Shown in pieces: positions 59,859 through 64,000 of a DNA stretch of 64,000 nt (position 1 is the stretch's first letter; every line of letters starts with the position of its first letter). The position numbers and the translations under genes were made by a program. A model generated the notes under the pieces. It was not told the DNA's origin and searched no databases. It saw only the letters and a list, made by a program, of their open reading frames with translations. The stretch is from Bartonella sp. B1099 (lineage in GTDB: Bacteria > Pseudomonadota > Alphaproteobacteria > Rhizobiales > Rhizobiaceae): the NCBI RefSeq assembly GCF_944801835.1, contig NZ_CALYLN010000002.1, forward strand, positions 372,001 to 436,000, given 5' to 3'.

Positions 59859-61646
59859 GTGTCCTTATTCAAAACCTATGCACGTGTTCTCACTTACCTA
59901 AAGAGAGAAAAAAATGCATCTCTTTTAATCTGTACCGCTAATATTATGTTAGCGATTATCACCATTGCAGAACCTATTTTATTTGGACGCGTTATTGATT
60001 CTATTACAGAAAAAACAGGAACCATCCCTACCCTTGCCATTTGGGTTTGTTTTGGTCTTTTTCATATTATCGCTTATGTCCTTGTTGCTCGTGGTGCGGA
60101 CCGCTTAGCCCATAGACGCCGTTTAACGGTTTTAACAGAATCTTTTGAACGTATCATTGCCATGCCTTTAATTTGGCATCAACAACGCGGAACGTCCAAC
60201 GCACTCCACACACTTTTGCGTGCAATAGACGCCATGTCAACCATATGGCTTGATTTTATGCGTCAACATCTTTCAACACTTGTCGCCTTATTGGTTCTCA
60301 TCCCCACAGCCTTTAACATGAATTGGCGTCTTTCAATAGTCTTAGTTGTACTTGCCATCATCTATATCTTAATTGCCCGTTTAGTGATGCGAAAAACAAA
60401 AGACGGACAAGCCGCTGTAGAATGCTATCATCATAATCTTTTTAAACATGTCAGTGATTCAATCTCTAATGTTTCTATTGTGCAAAGTTATAATCGAATA
60501 AAAGAAGAAACGTCCATACTGCACCAACATACAAATGCTCTGCTTAAAGCACAAAACCCTGTTCTCAATTGGTGGGCGCTCGCCAGTGGCTTAAATAGAA
60601 TGGCTTCAACAGTTTCAATCGTCTGTGTTCTTCTCCTTGGAGCTTTTTTTGTTGCAAGAGATCAATTAAGGGTAGGTGAAGTCGTTGCTTTTGTCGGATT
60701 TGCACAACTCATGATTAGCCGTCTAGATCAAATGAGCAATTTTATTAATTGTGCAATATCCTCACAAGCAAAACTGCAAGAGTTTTTTGAAATGGAAGAC
60801 TCAACTTTACCTATCAACGAATCACAAAATCTCCCTTCCCTCCAAAATATTAAGGGCGCTATACAATTTCACCACGTTACCTATAAATTTCCAAATTCTT
60901 CTCAAGGTGTTTTTGACATTTCCTTTAAAGTGGAAGCAGGACAAACTGTTGCGATTGTAGGACCAACAGGAGCTGGGAAGACAACATTAATCAATTTATT
61001 GCAGCGCATATACGACCCTACCTTGGGGCATATCTCCATTGATGGAATAAATATACGCTCGATCAATTGCGAATCTTTACGACAATCTCTAGCGACAGTG
61101 TTTCAAGATGCGGGTCTTTTTAATCGCAGTATTCATGACAATATCTCAATAGGAAAAGCAAGCGCAACAAACGAAGAACTTTATGAAGCAGCAAAAATAG
61201 CAGAAGCTCACGATTTTATTCTAAAAAAAGCTGATTGTTATAACACAATGGTGGGCGAACGAGGAACTCGATTATCAGGTGGAGAAAAGCAACGGTTAGC
61301 AATTGCACGTGCTGTTTTAAAAAATGCCCCCATTCTCATTCTCGATGAAGCAACAAGCGCTCTTGATGTTGAAACAGAAGCACGTGTCAAAGATGCTCTT
61401 GAGAGCATAAGCCATAACCGCACCACTTTCATTATAGCTCATCGCCTCTCAACAATACGCAATGCTGATGTGATCCTCTTTCTGGAACAGGGTTATTTAA
61501 TTGAAAAAGGAAGCTTTCAAGAGTTGATCGATAAAGGGGGCCGTTTCTCTAAATTTTTAAAAGCAAGCGATTTAACAATCACGCCACCAGAAAGAGAAGG
61601 AGAAAATGAAAACGTCATCCCCTTACATGAAGCCATAGCATCATAA
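59859..61646 (+). CDS. ndvA: ABC exporter, NdvA/ChvA-like (half transporter)
   Basis: 595 aa, GTG start. Six TM segments over ~1-310 (SLLICTANIMLAIITIAEPILFGRVID; WVCFGLFHIIAYVLVARGAD; LSTLVALLVLIPTAFNM; LSIVLVVLAIIYILIARLV). The ATPase domain has Walker A GPTGAGKTTLINLLQR (~367-382), Q-loop ATVFQDAGLFNRSI, signature RLSGGEKQRLAIARAVL and Walker B ILILDEATSALD. Closest in form to NdvA/ChvA, which exports cyclic beta-1,2-glucan in rhizobia and Agrobacterium. The glucan synthase NdvB is not in this window, so the substrate is uncertain. Confidence 0.85.
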   Translation: MSLFKTYARVLTYLKREKNASLLICTANIMLAIITIAEPILFGRVIDSITEKTGTIPTLAIWVCFGLFHIIAYVLVARGADRLAHRRRLTVLTESFERIIAMPLIWHQQRGTSNALHTLLRAIDAMSTIWLDFMRQHLSTLVALLVLIPTAFNMNWRLSIVLVVLAIIYILIARLVMRKTKDGQAAVECYHHNLFKHVSDSISNVSIVQSYNRIKEETSILHQHTNALLKAQNPVLNWWALASGLNRMASTVSIVCVLLLGAFFVARDQLRVGEVVAFVGFAQLMISRLDQMSNFINCAISSQAKLQEFFEMEDSTLPINESQNLPSLQNIKGAIQFHHVTYKFPNSSQGVFDISFKVEAGQTVAIVGPTGAGKTTLINLLQRIYDPTLGHISIDGINIRSINCESLRQSLATVFQDAGLFNRSIHDNISIGKASATNEELYEAAKIAEAHDFILKKADCYNTMVGERGTRLSGGEKQRLAIARAVLKNAPILILDEATSALDVETEARVKDALESISHNRTTFIIAHRLSTIRNADVILFLEQGYLIEKGSFQELIDKGGRFSKFLKASDLTITPPEREGENENVIPLHEAIAS

Positions 61647-62311
61647 AAATAATACTCTTCACAAATCTCATGCAAAAAAATATCTCAATGCAAAACATTG
61701 CAAAAATGCTCTGTTCGTGGGTAAGCAAAAAATTTCTAAGAATGCCATAATCTATTTTAAATGCAGTAAGAGCACACAGAAAAACTTGAATTAATATAAA
61801 TATTTAGTTTTGTGCAGTATTTATCTGATTTATATGATTAATTTACGTTCCATAACTTGCAAGAAAAACCTGTTCTCTTACACATGAGCCGCAAAGAAAA
61901 CCAATAAAACAGCTCTAAAAAACGAACCTCTTATGAAGAGCGAGCAATAATTTAAGCAATTTGAAAACGAAAAAGCGATAGCTTATAATCTAATAAGCTT
62001 AAGAGACTGTTATGTAATAAATCTTGCGTTATCCTCTTCACAATTCCTATTGTAAAATAGGATAGAGATGTTTCTTTTAAAATCAATATAATAGATGCAT
62101 ATCCTTCATGAAATATATGATCCGTCCAGCTCATAAACAAAAGCATGAAGCACCGCACAATCTTGCTAACGCAACACTATTTTTTTATCTTTACAATGTT
62201 ATCTCTCTCTCTCAATGACGCTGTATCTACATTTGAGCAATACACCAAACAGATATTCGTTTATACGCCAATCCAACATACAAATGTAAAAAATACCGAT
62301 AAGGAAACTTT
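61647..62311. other. Spacer between ndvA and alaS
   Basis: About 660 bp, AT-rich, no supported gene or RNA. The stop of alaS lies at its right end. Confidence 0.5.
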
Positions 62312-64000
62312 TTACTTTTTAAATTTTTCTAGAAAATCTTTTAATCCTGCAAATGCCTCATCAGCCTTGTTCCCCTCAGGACCACCAGCCTGCGCCATAT
62401 CAGGACGCCCACCACCGCCTTTCCCACCAAGAATAGCTGAAAGAATACGAACGAGATCAACAGCATTTAACTTATCTGTTAAATCATCCGTAATACCAAC
62501 AACAGCACTCCCCTTGCCATCCTCCGAAACACTAATAAAAGCAACCACTCCAGATTTAATTTGTTTTTTCCCAGAATCAACAAGTGCTTTAAGATCCCGT
62601 GGTGGAATATTATTTACAACACGTCCCATAAAAGAAAGTTCATTGATAATAGTAATATCACTTTGACCACTTTCTGTTATTCGCCCACTCAACACCATTT
62701 TCTTGCGTACATCATTCAACTCTTTTTCAAGTTTACGACGATCATCAAGCAAAACTCTCACCCGTTCTTCTAAATCAGAAGAAGAAGTTTTTAAAAGATC
62801 AGCAATTTCACGAATACGTATATCTTGGCAGCTAAGATAAAGACGCGCTGCGGCACCTGTTAAAGCTTCAATACGGCGCACTCCAGCTGAAACAGAACTT
62901 TCAGAAACAATATGAATCAAACCAATATCCCCTGTTCTTTCCACATGTGTCCCTCCACAAAGTTCAATAGACCAAGACCTTTTTAAGTCTCTCTTTTCAA
63001 GCAACTCTCCCATAGAAACAACGCGAACTTCATCACCATATTTTTCCCCAAAGAGTGCCATTGCTCCTTCAGAAATTGCATCATCAACAGCCATAAGGCG
63101 CGTTGTCACTTTATTATTTTGCAAAACAATCTCATTTGCTAAATCTTCTATTTTTTTCAATTCTTCTGCCGAAATAGCTTTTGGATGAGAAAAATCAAAC
63201 CGCAACCGTTCCGGCGACACAAGAGAGCCCTTTTGAGTAACATGAGATCCCAATACCTGCCGTAAAGCCTCGTGTAACAAATGGGTAGCAGAATGGTTCG
63301 CACGAATTTTTTTACGACGAACACCATCAACGGTTAATTCTACACAATCAGAAATCTTAGCATGACCAGATTTAACTTCTCCAAGATGAATAAAAACACT
63401 ATCAGCCTTTTTCTGAGTATCATGCACCTCAAAAATAAAATTTTCACCAGAAATGATACCACTATCACCAATTTGTCCACCAGATTCACCATAAAAAGGA
63501 GTCTGATTTAACACAAGAATGGCTTTCTGCCCTGAAGAAACTTCATCAACAATTTTACCATCACATACAAGAGCTGTAAGAATACCTTTAGCTTTTTCTG
63601 TTTCATACCCTAAAAATTCTGTACCCCCTACCTGATCACGAACAGAAAACCAAATTGTCTCCGTGACAGCTTCACCTGAACCAGACCAATGAGCACGAGC
63701 TTCTCCTTTTTGACGTTCCATTGCTTCGTCAAAGGCATCAACATCAACAGATATTCCACGACGCCGAAGAACATCTTGCGTCAAATCAAGTGGAAAACCA
63801 TAGGTATCATAAAGCTTGAAAGCAACATCACCCTTTAAATGATCCCCTTCTTTAAGCTGGGCACTTTCTTCATTTAACAAACTCAGTCCTCGTTCAAGCG
63901 TTTTACGAAAACGTATTTCTTCTAATTTTAAAGTTTCAGAAATCAAAGATTCAGCCCGCACCAATTCAGGATAAGCTTGTCCCATTTCGCGAATGAGAGC
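62312..64000 (-). CDS. alaS: Alanyl-tRNA synthetase, C-terminal part (5' end outside window)
   Basis: The frame is open to the window edge ([20 protein letters not shown]), so the aminoacylation domain lies beyond it. Present here: the end of the tRNA-recognition domain ([22 protein letters not shown]), the editing domain with [13 protein letters not shown] (HxxxH) and [18 protein letters not shown] (CxxxH), and the C-terminal C-Ala/DHHA1 domain ending in [19 protein letters not shown]. Both editing metal motifs are intact. Confidence 0.97.
   Translation of the reverse strand, partial: ALIREMGQAYPELVRAESLISETLKLEEIRFRKTLERGLSLLNEESAQLKEGDHLKGDVAFKLYDTYGFPLDLTQDVLRRRGISVDVDAFDEAMERQKGEARAHWSGSGEAVTETIWFSVRDQVGGTEFLGYETEKAKGILTALVCDGKIVDEVSSGQKAILVLNQTPFYGESGGQIGDSGIISGENFIFEVHDTQKKADSVFIHLGEVKSGHAKISDCVELTVDGVRRKKIRANHSATHLLHEALRQVLGSHVTQKGSLVSPERLRFDFSHPKAISAEELKKIEDLANEIVLQNNKVTTRLMAVDDAISEGAMALFGEKYGDEVRVVSMGELLEKRDLKRSWSIELCGGTHVERTGDIGLIHIVSESSVSAGVRRIEALTGAAARLYLSCQDIRIREIADLLKTSSSDLEERVRVLLDDRRKLEKELNDVRKKMVLSGRITESGQSDITIINELSFMGRVVNNIPPRDLKALVDSGKKQIKSGVVAFISVSEDGKGSAVVGITDDLTDKLNAVDLVRILSAILGGKGGGGRPDMAQAGGPEGNKADEAFAGLKDFLEKFKK

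Noticed and set aside
62145-62666. 173-codon plus-strand frame over the alaS 3' end
   Set aside because: Mostly antisense to alaS, whose conserved domains explain the open frame.

Overview
The window looks like chromosomal DNA of a Bartonella species (Alphaproteobacteria, Hyphomicrobiales). The DNA is AT-rich with wide, gene-poor spacers. It carries rhizobial-type gene blocks (hom-glpX; gyrA-coaD-ppi-ppi-tgt; glnB-glnA; rplM-rpsI; divK; an ATP12-family F1 assembly factor; an NdvA-like exporter). It also has a Bartonella-style autotransporter, decayed filamentous-haemagglutinin DNA, and a GyrA with Ala at the E. coli Ser83 position, which is known as the natural state in this genus. The genus call is an inference; the species is not determined.

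Layout. 1-5.3 kb: end of a SPOR-domain protein, a small membrane protein, ilvE, glpX and hom. 5.3-7.5 kb: spacer with tRNA-Glu(UUC). 7.5-11.5 kb: icd and two convergent MFS exporters. 12.2-20 kb: a minus-strand housekeeping block (tgt, two cyclophilins, coaD, gyrA, ssb); queA, usual partner of tgt in relatives, is not seen. 20.3-26.1 kb: uvrA, a decayed unknown gene, glnB-glnA. 26.2-30.3 kb: an exported protein, an ATP12-family gene, and a tightly overlapping three-gene unit (77-aa protein, EamA exporter broken by one amber stop, ATP-grasp ligase). 30.8-33.6 kb: an autotransporter.

34.4-39.8 kb is an accessory, decaying island. It holds four copies (one intact) of a small lipoprotein family, a frameshifted plasmid-type replication initiator, nested long palindromes, and the frameshifted 3' part of a filamentous haemagglutinin. 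The last haemagglutinin frame overlaps a lipoprotein start by ATGA and has a GHSCG serine-elbow-like motif. That arrangement suggests an effector with a lipoprotein immunity gene and orphan immunity copies; this is the best candidate for an undescribed system here.

40.2-44.4 kb: an amino-acid permease, a small secreted protein and a solitary hutH. 45.1-52.7 kb: lemA with a TPM-domain partner, lipB, parE, recJ, rplM-rpsI. 53-55 kb: divK and a decayed partial duplicate of its 5' end. 55.2-57.9 kb: a three-gene ABC-2 exporter. 58.6-64 kb: an RluA-family pseudouridine synthase, an NdvA-like ABC exporter, and the 3' part of alaS running off the end of the window.
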